A DNA stretch of 39,637 nucleotides from contig DGPO01000132.1 of the NCBI GenBank assembly GCA_002390485.1, positions 22,119-61,755 of the forward strand, written 5' to 3'. Made by a program: the position numbers and the translations under genes. The notes under the pieces were generated by a model. That model was not told the DNA's origin, made no database searches, and was given only the letters and a program-made list of their open reading frames with translations. This stretch comes from Halieaceae bacterium UBA4438 (lineage in GTDB: Bacteria; Pseudomonadota; Gammaproteobacteria; Pseudomonadales; Halieaceae). Of the stretch, positions 26,333 through 35,262 are shown piece by piece (positions within the stretch are counted from its first letter, which is position 1; every line of letters starts with the position of its first letter).

Positions 26333-27022
26333 TCACTCGACTGAGTCCCACAGAATCTGAGGGACACCGTGGCTGGTTAGCCACTGATTGGCACGACTGA
26401 AGTGTCGGCACTCAAAGAATCCTCGGTACGCGCTGAGTGGCGAGGGGTGAGGGGCTTTCAAGATTAAATTTTGCGGCCCTCTAATCAGACTTTCCTTCTT
26501 CTGCGCATGCCCACCCCAGAGTAAAAACACCGTTGGCGAGACGTCCCGGGCCACCACTTCAATGATTTGATCTGTGACGCTCTGCCAGCCAAAAGACCGG
26601 TGTGATTCAGGTTCTCCCGCGCGGACGGTTAACACGGTATTTAAGAGCAACACCCCCTGTTTTGACCAATGACCGATATTGAAATGTTCAGCGACACGGT
26701 GACCGACATCGCGCGCTAACATCGCTCTAATGTTGCGCAACGAGGGTGGCAAGGACTGGCCGCATTGAACCTCGAAGGCTCTTCCGGTGGCTTGCCCTGC
26801 GCCGTGGTAAGGATCTTGACCCAGAATCACCACCCGCACGGACGCAGGCGCCAGATCGCCCAAACTCGCAAAGATTCGATGCGGTTCAGGGTAATACGTG
26901 TGACCTGCGCGCGTCTCCTCCAGCAACCGTCTCTCGATCGTCTCCCCTACGGCACCCACAAGAACACCTTCAAGCGATGATCTCCATGCCAAAGGGCATA
27001 ACTCGGTCAGCTTTACACGCAA
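26333..27022 (-). CDS. ung: Uracil-DNA glycosylase
   Basis: This 229-residue enzyme removes uracil from DNA. The water-activating motif GQDPYHGAGQATG (Asp70) and the Leu-loop His motif HPSPLSAYRGFF are present, with LLLNTVLTVRAG between. I chose TTG at 27022 because a perfect GGAGGT lies five bases upstream, and the resulting length equals that of E. coli Ung. The in-frame upstream start at 27070 would add 16 residues with no family match and would leave that site inside the gene. Confidence 0.93.
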   Translation of the reverse strand: MRVKLTELCPLAWRSSLEGVLVGAVGETIERRLLEETRAGHTYYPEPHRIFASLGDLAPASVRVVILGQDPYHGAGQATGRAFEVQCGQSLPPSLRNIRAMLARDVGHRVAEHFNIGHWSKQGVLLLNTVLTVRAGEPESHRSFGWQSVTDQIIEVVARDVSPTVFLLWGGHAQKKESLIRGPQNLILKAPHPSPLSAYRGFFECRHFSRANQWLTSHGVPQILWDSVE

Positions 27023-27027
27023 TGAGC

Positions 27028-27033
27028 ACCTCC
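27028..27033 (-). promoter_or_regulatory. ung: Ribosome binding site deciding the ung TTG start
   Basis: GGAGGT on the minus strand sits five bases before TTG at 27022. It is the strongest Shine-Dalgarno match noted in the window, and it supports a rare initiator rather than the more distal start. Confidence 0.65.
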
Positions 27034-27105
27034 AAGCGTGGCTTGATGTGGGAAGCGCCAACTGTAACACTCACGGCTGTATCGTGTGGTTGACGGGTTA
27101 AGAGC

Positions 27106-30100
27106 GTGAACAAATCGACTGACAGAGATGACGTCATTGCCTCGCTGGAAACCCTTGCGGTTGAGCGTTTGACCCCGTGTCTGTCATTAATCTTAGAAGA
27201 GACAGCTGACTACCTTTTTACCCTCTCCACCAGTTCCCGACTCGATCAGAAAAATCAGGACCAGTGCTATTCAGCCTTCGTCACGTTGCAAAGGTCCATC
27301 AAGCCTGTAGTACACCAAATAACGCGTTCGGTGTCCGATGCATTTCAGCGCTGCGGGATGGCACAAAACTCGACAGTCACGACTTCAGAAAATGACGAGC
27401 CTATCCGCTTGGCGCTTGTGCCACTCGAGGAGTTTGAGGACACACTCGCCATCGAAAAAATTGTGCGTGCTGGGACCGAGCGTTACTGGCTTGAACTTGA
27501 GAGTATGATTTTTCGCCTGGCCGCGCGCCTCGAGTGTGACCCGAAGCAACTTGAGCTACCCGTCAGTCCGAGAACATTATGCAGTGCTTACCGACAGTCA
27601 CTTAAGGATATTGATTTCCCTAGAACCTTCTTAGTGGACGCTGATAGCGCATTTGTAAGAAAGCTTTTACCGGAGCTGGCGCGAATCTATCAGGACCTCA
27701 ACGCTCACTTAGCCTCGCATGAACTCTTGCCAGAAATTGAGGGCGAGCTCAAGAGGACCGGGTCGCAGATATTGGTTCAACGCCATTCTAAAAGTGACGC
27801 TGAGTCCGCTGAGCGCGAGCAAGCGACGCCACCCCAAATGAGTGCGCTGACAGCACTCCCCCAGGAACCCGGCGCGTCACAACACGCAGCAAAAGATCTC
27901 ATCCACAGCGGCGAGTGGATCAATGCCCATGCGCTTGACGCGCTTTCTGGACGCATACCCGCCGCCGCATTTAATCGAGCAAGCGTTTCCCTTCAGGCCG
28001 CGACCGAGGAGCAGTTGAAAGCTGCGGGCGGAAGACCGCGGTTCGTTCCCGCTCGATTAGCCGCCCCACTGCGCGACGAAGCTGCCCGAAGTCGGCTACT
28101 GTCCACCAGCCAAGAAATGTTAAATCCAAGCCGTGTCAACAGCTTGGAGCTCGCGTCCGAGTCCTTACGAATTTCCCAAGCCCTTGCAAAGGTTCGACGA
28201 GAAAACACGGGCAAGCGTCATAGCGTTACCTCAATCATAGAAGCCGTTGGCTTCATCCCCAAAGCGGCGATTTACGACCGACTGGTCGAGGCTCATAAAA
28301 TTTCCTCAGCGCTCTTTGACTACGTGTTAGAGCGCGTAATGCCGCCAGAACAAATGCTCCCACCGCTGGTCAAGCTGGAACTGTGCTTTCTAGAGCTTGC
28401 ACTGAGCGACGAGGATTTCCTGATTCAAGGAGACCATCCCGGCAGATTGCTGGTCGATCGTATCGCCGATCTCGTCACACTCTTACCAAGAGGAAAGGCA
28501 CGTCATCTCGAAGGATTTATCGCCGCGGTGGAAGCGGTGAATGCGCGGTTTGATGGCTCTCCTATGGCATTGTCAACTGCAGTAAACACACTGGGTGACT
28601 TATCAACACTGCTGATCTCACAGCAACGCCAAAATAGGGATCGGCTCATTGCGCGCGAAAATGCGAAGGACCGAATCGACAGTGCCCGCGTCTCTGTTGT
28701 GACCGCGCTAAACGAAGTCGTTGGAGACACCGACCAGTCAGAGCATCTGATTGCAATGATTACGAACGGCATGATTGATCATTGGGTCGTTCAACTACTG
28801 AAGGGCCAAAGCCTGGTCAAAATGAAAACCGACCTGGAAACCTTAATCGCATTTGCAGGCAACGAAGAGAACAGGCCCGCCGCGTCAGTTTCGGCTGACG
28901 ATATTTTCAACATTATTGGTGAAAAACCGCAACAACGTCCTGCCGTTACCGCCGCCTATGAAGCGCTACTCATTGACCGAGAAAAAGGTTCGGTCAGCGT
29001 CGCCCCGGCGCCGACTCAGTGGCGTGTTGAGGTGGACCTCACGCCGCTTGAACTCGATGCCGTTTTGTCGAGCAGACCCCGGTTAGCGCGGGCTGCACGT
29101 GCCGTTCAGCAGCTCGCAGTCGATACTTGGTTTTTACAAAAAGGTGGACGCAGCCATGTCTATCTTCAGGTGGTCTGGGTCAATCGACACGCGACGCGTT
29201 TCGTACTGAGCGACGAGCGTGGGGTAAAGCAGCGAGACATGTCGCTCATCGAGCTCGCTCGAAAGTTCGGGCGCTCGCTTAAAACGCTGTCCACTATTGA
29301 GCAGCTGAGCTTGGTCGAACAAACCTTATTTTCGAAACTCAGCGATGCAAAGGATGACATCAGTCAGCAATTTCAGGCGCGCGAATCAGATGCATTAGGG
29401 GCCCTGACTCACGAGACAGAGCGTGCACTCAGGCAGGCGAGACGCACCGGGAGCAAGGACAGCTTGATCGCCTTTGAAGTGTCGGGGGACTGGACTGACG
29501 ACGCGTTGAATGACGCGCTCACCGCTCAAAATCTGAGCGTAGGTATTGTCAAAAAGCTGCGAACTCACATTGCTTGCGCACTGGTGCGTGACGCAAAGCC
29601 TGAAACGATCACAGGCTGTGTACTAGCGGTGTTTTCCGAGGAGACGGCCTCTAATCTGTCGATTAAGCTTGTCGACCACCAAACTAACTCAGACGCCCGA
29701 ACGTTAATCGACGAACTCCTCGACAACACGGCGAGTGAGACACTCGGCACCACGCCCACTCCTGACGCGACAGCACCGACACCTAAAACACTCGATGACG
29801 CAGTCGAGGAGGCTTTTGCGCGTCTTGAGCCAACGACCCACGCGATCAGACTCAGCCCCGTTATCCGCGTCTCTGTGCGTCACGAAAGCCCACTCGAATC
29901 GGCTTACGTCATCCGCCGCTATGACGACGACCAAAACGACCTTGGAGGTTCCTCACAGTTTCGTCACCGTGATCTCGAGATTGCGATTAATTACTTTGAG
30001 CTCAGAGAGGCTTGCCGGCTTCTGCAAGCACTTGAAGCAGTGGGTGAAACAACACGCCATGTGCTCCTTCGACTCAGTGCAGAAACCTGCCTACACGCAT

Positions 30101-30540
30101 CGGCGCTCGATCGTATTTTAACGCAGATCTCCGAACACACCGTTGGAACCTCTCAACTCAGTTTTCTCATCCCTGATTCCATACAAGTTCGAGAGTCGGT
30201 GATTTGCCACAGACTGACTCGTGCATTGCGGTCGATTGGCTGTCACATTGTGATTGAAAACTACAATCCTGCGCGTGGCTCGTCAGAATCGATTCAGCGT
30301 CTCAACCCAAGTGATGTCACGTTGGAAACGTCGTTTTGGGAACTCGCCGCTCAGAACGAACCTTGGGCCACCGTGCTCCCCCAGATTATTGCCGATGTTC
30401 ATCATATTTTAGGGCACACAGTGACGGTACGAGACCCGGACACAACCGCACAAATCGAGGCCACTGGTATTGACTTCATCGAACGAGAATCAGACGTCTC
30501 GCTCTCGATTTCAGAGTTTTTAGCCTCGATTGAGCACTGA
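27106..30540 (+). CDS. DUF1631 family protein with degenerate C-terminal EAL-like domain
   Basis: This 1144-residue cytosolic-looking protein has no signal peptide or membrane segment. DUF1631 covers most of residues 1-760, seen in LVKLELCFLELALSDEDF, QGDHPGRLLVDRIADL and the VYLQVVWVNRHATRFVL strand. Residues about 760-850 are unassigned. A Thr/Pro-rich linker follows (TPTPDATAPTPKT). From about 910 to 1130 the pattern resembles an EAL phosphodiesterase domain: LRLSAETCLHASALDRIL, a FLIPDSIQVRE helix, LRSIGCHIVIENYN and RLNPSDVTLE. The EAL Glu and the DDFG acidic pair are missing (ENYN at 1051-1054), so it should not hydrolyse c-di-GMP but might bind it. The GTG start follows AAGAG. DUF1631's function is unknown. 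It is divergent from ung. Confidence 0.8.
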   Translation: MNKSTDRDDVIASLETLAVERLTPCLSLILEETADYLFTLSTSSRLDQKNQDQCYSAFVTLQRSIKPVVHQITRSVSDAFQRCGMAQNSTVTTSENDEPIRLALVPLEEFEDTLAIEKIVRAGTERYWLELESMIFRLAARLECDPKQLELPVSPRTLCSAYRQSLKDIDFPRTFLVDADSAFVRKLLPELARIYQDLNAHLASHELLPEIEGELKRTGSQILVQRHSKSDAESAEREQATPPQMSALTALPQEPGASQHAAKDLIHSGEWINAHALDALSGRIPAAAFNRASVSLQAATEEQLKAAGGRPRFVPARLAAPLRDEAARSRLLSTSQEMLNPSRVNSLELASESLRISQALAKVRRENTGKRHSVTSIIEAVGFIPKAAIYDRLVEAHKISSALFDYVLERVMPPEQMLPPLVKLELCFLELALSDEDFLIQGDHPGRLLVDRIADLVTLLPRGKARHLEGFIAAVEAVNARFDGSPMALSTAVNTLGDLSTLLISQQRQNRDRLIARENAKDRIDSARVSVVTALNEVVGDTDQSEHLIAMITNGMIDHWVVQLLKGQSLVKMKTDLETLIAFAGNEENRPAASVSADDIFNIIGEKPQQRPAVTAAYEALLIDREKGSVSVAPAPTQWRVEVDLTPLELDAVLSSRPRLARAARAVQQLAVDTWFLQKGGRSHVYLQVVWVNRHATRFVLSDERGVKQRDMSLIELARKFGRSLKTLSTIEQLSLVEQTLFSKLSDAKDDISQQFQARESDALGALTHETERALRQARRTGSKDSLIAFEVSGDWTDDALNDALTAQNLSVGIVKKLRTHIACALVRDAKPETITGCVLAVFSEETASNLSIKLVDHQTNSDARTLIDELLDNTASETLGTTPTPDATAPTPKTLDDAVEEAFARLEPTTHAIRLSPVIRVSVRHESPLESAYVIRRYDDDQNDLGGSSQFRHRDLEIAINYFELREACRLLQALEAVGETTRHVLLRLSAETCLHASALDRILTQISEHTVGTSQLSFLIPDSIQVRESVICHRLTRALRSIGCHIVIENYNPARGSSESIQRLNPSDVTLETSFWELAAQNEPWATVLPQIIADVHHILGHTVTVRDPDTTAQIEATGIDFIERESDVSLSISEFLASIEH

Positions 30541-30561
30541 TTAAGACAAGTTAATGCAGAA

Positions 30562-31446
30562 TTACTGACGCTTGCGCGAGGAACGCCATGCATCGTAACT
30601 CACCGCAATCACACCCAGCCAAACGAGGCCAAATGTCACTGCGGTGATGAGGGTTGCAGGCTCTCTGAGCACAAAGATCGCTACGATCAGTTGCAACGTC
30701 GGACCGACATACGTCAGCAGTCCAATAGTGGACAGTGCTAAGACACGAGTCGCTGCAACGTAAGTGAGTAACGGCGCTGCCGTAAACACCCCCCCCAATA
30801 AAAGAAACACATCCACACGAGTGCCGTGCACCCCAAGGCCTGCACCATCGTTTACGATTAACCAGATAACGGCGAACGGCGCCATGCAGAGCGATTCCAA
30901 AAAGAGCCCCTGCAGAGAGTCCGCCGCAATTTTTTTCCTTATGGCCGCGTACAGCGAGAAACTCAGCGCAAGCGTCAATGACACCCAGGGGAGACTCCCA
31001 AATGCGACCAGCTGAAGAAGTACAGCTGAAATCGCCAAACCAATCGCCAACAACTGCACTGGCTTAGGACGCTCACCAAAAACAAACACACCCAAGGCAA
31101 TGGTCAGCAAGGGCAGCATGAAATAGCCCAAACTCGCTTCGGTCGCGCGCTCATTGGTAACAGCGAACACGTAAACGCCCCAGTTAAGGCTTAGCATCAG
31201 GGCAGAGAGCGCCACCCAGCCTGTAAATCGCCAGGATCGAAGAAGGCGCAGTGTTGCTGTGAGGCGGCCAAACAACAAAACGATGACCAGTGTCACGGGC
31301 AAGGTCCAAAGACCTCGGTGTGCCATCACGTCAAATGCGTCAACCGGCTTTGTTTGAAGCCAGTAGAGCGCAGCAATGCCCCAAATAAAGTTTGCGACCA
31401 GCGCAAGCATTACCCCTCTGAGGGTGTCAGACTGACTCAACTGCAA
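30562..31446 (-). CDS. rarD: EamA-family transporter RarD
   Basis: This 294-residue inner-membrane protein has about ten hydrophobic helices arranged as two EamA repeats. RarD signatures are MLALVANFIWGIAALYW, MAHRGLW, EASLGYFMLPLLTIALG and the central SLYAAIRKKIAADSLQGLFLES. The family is a presumed permease with undefined substrate (the name comes from a chloramphenicol-sensitive phenotype). Its stop is 21 bases from that of the convergent DUF1631 gene. A 174-base upstream gap probably holds its promoter; I see nothing else there. Confidence 0.92.
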   Translation of the reverse strand: MQLSQSDTLRGVMLALVANFIWGIAALYWLQTKPVDAFDVMAHRGLWTLPVTLVIVLLFGRLTATLRLLRSWRFTGWVALSALMLSLNWGVYVFAVTNERATEASLGYFMLPLLTIALGVFVFGERPKPVQLLAIGLAISAVLLQLVAFGSLPWVSLTLALSFSLYAAIRKKIAADSLQGLFLESLCMAPFAVIWLIVNDGAGLGVHGTRVDVFLLLGGVFTAAPLLTYVAATRVLALSTIGLLTYVGPTLQLIVAIFVLREPATLITAVTFGLVWLGVIAVSYDAWRSSRKRQ

Positions 31447-31620
31447 TGCTCCCTTACGCCCACTCCGTCTTAGTGCGCGCTACTTAAACACTCAGTTGCA
31501 AACCAAGCAAGCGCCGTTTTTGGACGCTTCGAGACGATCAGTGTTGACGCGAGAGAACTCCAGTCTTCCGCCCGAGATTCTACGTCCTGTCAGCCGCAAT
31601 GATTTGAAAGCAGATCCGAG

Positions 31621-32118
31621 CTATGAGCGGTAAAGCCGAATGCCGTATAGGCGACGCAACTCGCTAAGCGGCGTGTTGAGCATCTCCTCAGTTACCGAGG
31701 AATGTGGCCACTTCAACGCCATGCAACGAACATGTCGCGCCCAAATCCAAGCGTAAAGAGGCAGGTAGTAAACAATAAAAAGTGCATAACCTCGTAAGCG
31801 CCCACCGAGCAAATCGATCCCTTCCGCGTTTAAGCGTTTTACATCGGGGTCCGCCGCATAATCCTTAAGCTCAGAGCGTGTGATAGTGGTGCCAAACAAA
31901 ATCCATGGATTAAGTAAGATCTCGCCAGTTATCGACGTGTCACAACCGAATATAACGTGCGTGAGGTCATGATCCCGAAATGCCTTACCTTTGCGCGCAG
32001 ACACGGCGGCCACCTCTGGCGCACTCGTGTAAAGCTCGTCAAGGCCTTCTTTAAGGGTCAACTCAGACGCCTGACTCATAAACCGCATATCGTGCTCGAT
32101 GCCAGTAATTTCAGGCAT
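31621..32118 (-). CDS. Coq4-like protein (HDxxH-x11-E motif)
   Basis: This 165-residue protein is not one I recognise as a standard gammaproteobacterial gene. It has HDLTH at residues 50-54 and Glu66 exactly twelve residues after the last His, the HDxxH-x11-E motif of Coq4. Eukaryotic Coq4 takes part in coenzyme Q biosynthesis, and recent work links it to ring modification. A short hydrophobic stretch (YALFIVYYLPLYAWIWA, about residues 110-126) suggests membrane association. The ATG at 32118 lacks a clear ribosome binding site, and Met11 or Met14 could be the start. It lies between rarD and a divergent exported protease. The function is inferred only from the motif. Confidence 0.6.
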   Translation of the reverse strand: MPEITGIEHDMRFMSQASELTLKEGLDELYTSAPEVAAVSARKGKAFRDHDLTHVIFGCDTSITGEILLNPWILFGTTITRSELKDYAADPDVKRLNAEGIDLLGGRLRGYALFIVYYLPLYAWIWARHVRCMALKWPHSSVTEEMLNTPLSELRRLYGIRLYRS

Positions 32119-32300
32119 GATAAACCGTTCTTTACGCGTCGGCGAGTCGATTTAAGCGTCTCTGTCTGGACAACGAGGAGCCGTTTAATCGCACGACTAC
32201 AGTCGATCATTTGGCGCGACTCATTCTTGTCGTTTACGGGTGTTTATTGTCGCACCGCTTGACTACATACTCAGGCACCACCCTATTGGCACAACACACG

Positions 32301-32969
32301 ATGCGTCACCTATTGCACATTGGGCTTATCGTCGCGTTCGCGGCGTCAGTCAGTGTCACAGCAGAGCCCAGCAAGACCGCCGAGCAATCGCGCTCGGTGG
32401 TGCGCCTCGATGTTCCACTGCAGCGTAGCGAGCAAGGTCGTCGTCGGCATTTCGTAGAGCGTTGCAGTGCATTTCTGATATCAGTAACTAAACAACGAGC
32501 CGTACTCGCATCAGCCTGGCATTGCATCGACGGAACAATGACCTATGGGAAGGGGCCAAGGTTACACCTCATCGACGGACCGGTGGCGGTCGAGACCATC
32601 AGCTCAGGTGGCAGTATGGCCAAGGATTGGTTGTTGATAGGCGCTCCCCGCGAGGCGTTGAGGCACTTAAAACCCATCGCCGCAAGCCGCCGCCCGATCG
32701 AGCTCGGGGAGGTGCTGGTGGCGATTGGCTTTGGTGGCGAAACAGCCTCGGGAAGTCGCTATTCCAGAGAAGTGGTCTGCCCTGTAAGCGAGGTGGGTAT
32801 CCTTTTTACGCTTCAGTGTGCACTGCAAAAAGGCGACTCAGGGGGACTCATTGCGCGGCGACAACTCAACGGTCAACTGGAAGCCGTTGGCATTATCTCA
32901 AGTGGTGACTCTCAAGGCGTGAGCATTGGTTTTGCACTGCAGGCGTTGCCGGCTCTACCGCCCTACTGA
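32301..32969 (+). CDS. Exported trypsin-like serine protease
   Basis: This 222-residue protein has a signal peptide ([21 protein letters not shown], cleavage near residue 21). A chymotrypsin-fold domain shows the triad His74 (SAWHC), Asp109 (AKDWLLI) and Ser180 (KGDSGG). Cys55 and Cys75 flank the His as in trypsins, and Cys160/Cys173 could form a second disulfide near the active Ser. There is no PDZ or other domain. The ATG at 32301 gives a proper signal peptide; a TTG at 32211 would bury it. There is no clear Shine-Dalgarno. Its stop overlaps the convergent trhO by 7 bases. The substrate is unknown. Confidence 0.8.
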   Translation: MRHLLHIGLIVAFAASVSVTAEPSKTAEQSRSVVRLDVPLQRSEQGRRRHFVERCSAFLISVTKQRAVLASAWHCIDGTMTYGKGPRLHLIDGPVAVETISSGGSMAKDWLLIGAPREALRHLKPIAASRRPIELGEVLVAIGFGGETASGSRYSREVVCPVSEVGILFTLQCALQKGDSGGLIARRQLNGQLEAVGIISSGDSQGVSIGFALQALPALPPY

Positions 32970-33913
32970 CGCTGACGTGCTGGAGGGGTCGCCCCGAGAT
33001 GCACCTCGCCTCTTTGTCGCGAGAGTGCCATCTGGCGCTGCCTCTCGGAAAACCGCTTTTTTTGATCCGCACTGTGCGCGTCATGACAGCGCGGGCACGA
33101 TACACCGGGGACATACTGAGGTGACTCTTTTTGCGCGTCATCAAGCGGAAATCGACAGGCAAAACATTGATCGTACTGTCCCTTTTCCAGCTGATGATTC
33201 ACCGCGACACGGCTATCAAACACGAAGCACTCGCCTTCCCAGCGTGTGGACGCTTCCGGTGTCTGTTCGAGGTAGTTCAGTATGCCGCCTTTTAAATGCC
33301 AAACGTCATCGAATCCTTTTGACACTAAAAGTGACGTCGACTTTTCGCAACGAATTCCGCCGGTGCAAAACATAGCGACCTTTTTGTGCTTTTGTGGATC
33401 TAGGTTTTCATCGACCCATGCTGGGAAGTCTCGAAAACTTTTCGTCCCTGGGTTTATGGCACCGCGGAAGCTACCGATTTCAACCTCGTAATCGTTTCGC
33501 GTGTCGATCACCAGGCACTCGGGATCATCGACCAGCTCATTCCACTCTTCCGGCGATGCATAGCGACCAACAGACTGGTTAGGATCGACGCCTGCAAGCC
33601 CCATCGTCACAATCTCTCGCTTGAGCTTCACCTTCATTCGTAAGAAGGGCCGCTCTTCATGGTACGAGAATTTACAGTCGAGATCGGTCAGTCGCTCATC
33701 GGACCTCAAATAACTGAGAACGTCAGCGATGGCCGTTTTGCCACCCGAAATCGTACCGTTTACACCCTCATGCGCTAAGAGAAGCGTGCCTTTAACACCA
33801 CGCTCCGTGCAAAAATTCAGCAACGGCTCCCGCATTGATTCGTAGTCATCTAACCGGACAAAACGGTAAAGTGCGGCAACAGCGGTTGTCTGACTCCGCT
33901 CCTCGTCTGTCAT
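32963..33913 (-). CDS. trhO: tRNA uridine(34) hydroxylase TrhO (YceA), rhodanese-type
   Basis: This 316-residue protein makes 5-hydroxyuridine at tRNA position 34 using oxygen, independently of the prephenate route. It has an N-terminal acylphosphatase-like domain ([13 protein letters not shown]). The rhodanese domain carries the catalytic Cys183 loop [11 protein letters not shown], and a C-terminal Cys-rich segment follows (CFACRFPL...CPRCHD, possible zinc site). Its start overlaps the bolA stop by 4 bases. Together with mnmH this window carries two wobble-uridine modification genes. Confidence 0.95.
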   Translation of the reverse strand: MTDEERSQTTAVAALYRFVRLDDYESMREPLLNFCTERGVKGTLLLAHEGVNGTISGGKTAIADVLSYLRSDERLTDLDCKFSYHEERPFLRMKVKLKREIVTMGLAGVDPNQSVGRYASPEEWNELVDDPECLVIDTRNDYEVEIGSFRGAINPGTKSFRDFPAWVDENLDPQKHKKVAMFCTGGIRCEKSTSLLVSKGFDDVWHLKGGILNYLEQTPEASTRWEGECFVFDSRVAVNHQLEKGQYDQCFACRFPLDDAQKESPQYVPGVSCPRCHDAHSADQKKRFSERQRQMALSRQRGEVHLGATPPARQRQ

Positions 33914-34224
33914 GCCTTACCGCCACCTAGGCAATTAGGCGAATCCGGAGACCCCTCTCGCTGACCCCATTCATCTGCCGTGTACGTGTGAAGTGCGAGT
34001 GCGTGAATGGGAGAACCCATGTATTCGGCTAAGACACCATAAACAGCCTGATGGCGTTTCACAGACCGCATGCCATCGAACGTCTGAGACACCAAAGTCA
34101 CTTTAAAATGACTTTCGGAACCCGGCGGGACGTTGTGCATGTGGCTCTCGTTCACAATTTCGACAAAAACAGGGTCGAAGTGCGAGGCAATACGGTGCTC
34201 AACTAGGTTTTGAATTGTGGTCAT
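33910..34224 (-). CDS. bolA: BolA family protein
   Basis: This 104-residue protein has the BolA fold with [21 protein letters not shown], the helix [17 protein letters not shown] and the conserved His in [12 protein letters not shown]. BolA proteins partner with monothiol glutaredoxins in Fe-S handling and influence morphology genes. The ATG at 34224 fits the family N-terminus; a TTG six codons earlier has no better ribosome site. It is followed directly by trhO in one unit. Confidence 0.92.
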   Translation of the reverse strand: MTTIQNLVEHRIASHFDPVFVEIVNESHMHNVPPGSESHFKVTLVSQTFDGMRSVKRHQAVYGVLAEYMGSPIHALALHTYTADEWGQREGSPDSPNCLGGGKA

Positions 34225-34291
34225 AAGGTACACTCTGAACAATAAGCGCGAGGGTATCAGATAGGTATTACGTCAGGCGAGGGGCAACATT

Positions 34292-34675
34292 ATGTATGAA
34301 GTAGATGTCTGGCTTGATGGCAAGGCGTTGACAGAGGCTCAGCTCCGCACACTAAAAGCAAATCTCCAACAATCGTTTAAACTCTCCGAGACGCAAGCGC
34401 TCCTTTTGGTCAATGGCCGGTCACATCGCATCAAACGCAGCTGCACCGAAAAAGAAGCCACGCAGTTGGTGCATCAGTTTGAACGCTGGGGTATTCCGTT
34501 ACGGGTTGAACACAGGGACATCCCGGCCAACCAGCAAACAGCCCCCGAGCCGACTCTAAAAGGCGCGCCCCCCACGTCTTTCACCTTGGCTCGCGCGGGT
34601 GAGCGTATTCCAACGCAGCCAGCAATGACGGAGCCCGTGAAAGTGTCGACAGATCACTTACAATTACTCGACTAA
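34292..34675 (+). CDS. Small uncharacterised protein with DUF-type N-terminal module
   Basis: I do not recognise this 127-residue gene by name. Residues 1-75 show an alpha/beta pattern (EVDVWLDGKALTEAQ...LKANLQQSFKLSETQALLLVNG...IKRSCTEKEATQLVHQFERWG) like a small module often attached to the N-terminus of proteobacterial membrane proteins. In those, a threshold 'F.L....A..LF.G' is followed by 'A..y...L...G'. The C-terminal 50 residues are Pro/Thr-rich and probably disordered. It precedes the RDD gene by 18 bases, so the two may be split parts of such an architecture. The function is unknown. Confidence 0.65.
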   Translation: MYEVDVWLDGKALTEAQLRTLKANLQQSFKLSETQALLLVNGRSHRIKRSCTEKEATQLVHQFERWGIPLRVEHRDIPANQQTAPEPTLKGAPPTSFTLARAGERIPTQPAMTEPVKVSTDHLQLLD

Positions 34676-34693
34676 CCTACCGAGCGCGGATCT

Positions 34694-35248
34694 GTGAACA
34701 CATCGACTGAACACCAAGAACCATCCCTAGCCACTGCGCTGCCGCGAGTCCCGATTTGGCGGCACCTTTGCGCAATGTTTTACGACTTATTTTTGATTAT
34801 CCCGCTCTTGATGCTGACGTCCGCATTACTCATCGCCATTCACGGACCCACCGATACTGCGGTGGTCAGATCAGTCCCAGCGTGGCAGCAGTGGATCCTG
34901 ACCTACCTCGCCTTAGTCGGTTTTTTCGGTTTATTTTGGCGCCAGAAGGGTCAGACACTGGGTATGCAAGCATGGCGCGTAAAGCTTGTTTCGCGTCTCA
35001 GCAATGCCCCTGTTCCTTGGTCGCACGTGTTTATTCGTATCGGCACTGCCGCCGCGCCGGTCATCCTAGCGCTGTTGCCCTTCTTATACTTCAACATCAA
35101 CAACGCATCGATTCTGGTCTATGCGATCGCAGCGATTATTGCCGGCATGGGTTTCTTTTGGCGCTGGTGCAACACCGAGCGGCTGTACTTGCACGATCAG
35201 CTCTCGAGCACTGAGCTCAGGCTTGCGCCCCCTCGAACGAAAAAGTAA
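34694..35248 (+). CDS. RDD family membrane protein
   Basis: This 184-residue protein has three to four hydrophobic segments (about 25-50, 65-85, 110-130, 135-155) and the RDD hallmark GQTLGMQAWRVKLVS. The characteristic Asp lies in the first helix (MFYDLFLIIPLL) and another in LHDQLSST. The start is GTG at 34694. RDD proteins are of mixed or unknown function; a few are implicated in ion transport. It follows the small protein at 34292 and converges on lptG with a 14-base gap. Confidence 0.85.
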   Translation: MNTSTEHQEPSLATALPRVPIWRHLCAMFYDLFLIIPLLMLTSALLIAIHGPTDTAVVRSVPAWQQWILTYLALVGFFGLFWRQKGQTLGMQAWRVKLVSRLSNAPVPWSHVFIRIGTAAAPVILALLPFLYFNINNASILVYAIAAIIAGMGFFWRWCNTERLYLHDQLSSTELRLAPPRTKK

Positions 35249-35262
35249 ACGCTCTGATGGAA

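Noticed and set aside
31447..31620. 174-base gap upstream of rarD
   Set aside because: Searched for a small gene, RNA or terminator; only a short imperfect AAGCG/CGCTT pairing is seen, so nothing is called.
32194..32205. Palindrome CGACT-AC-AGTCG between the Coq4-like and protease genes
   Set aside because: Too short to separate from chance, with no second copy at a promoter.
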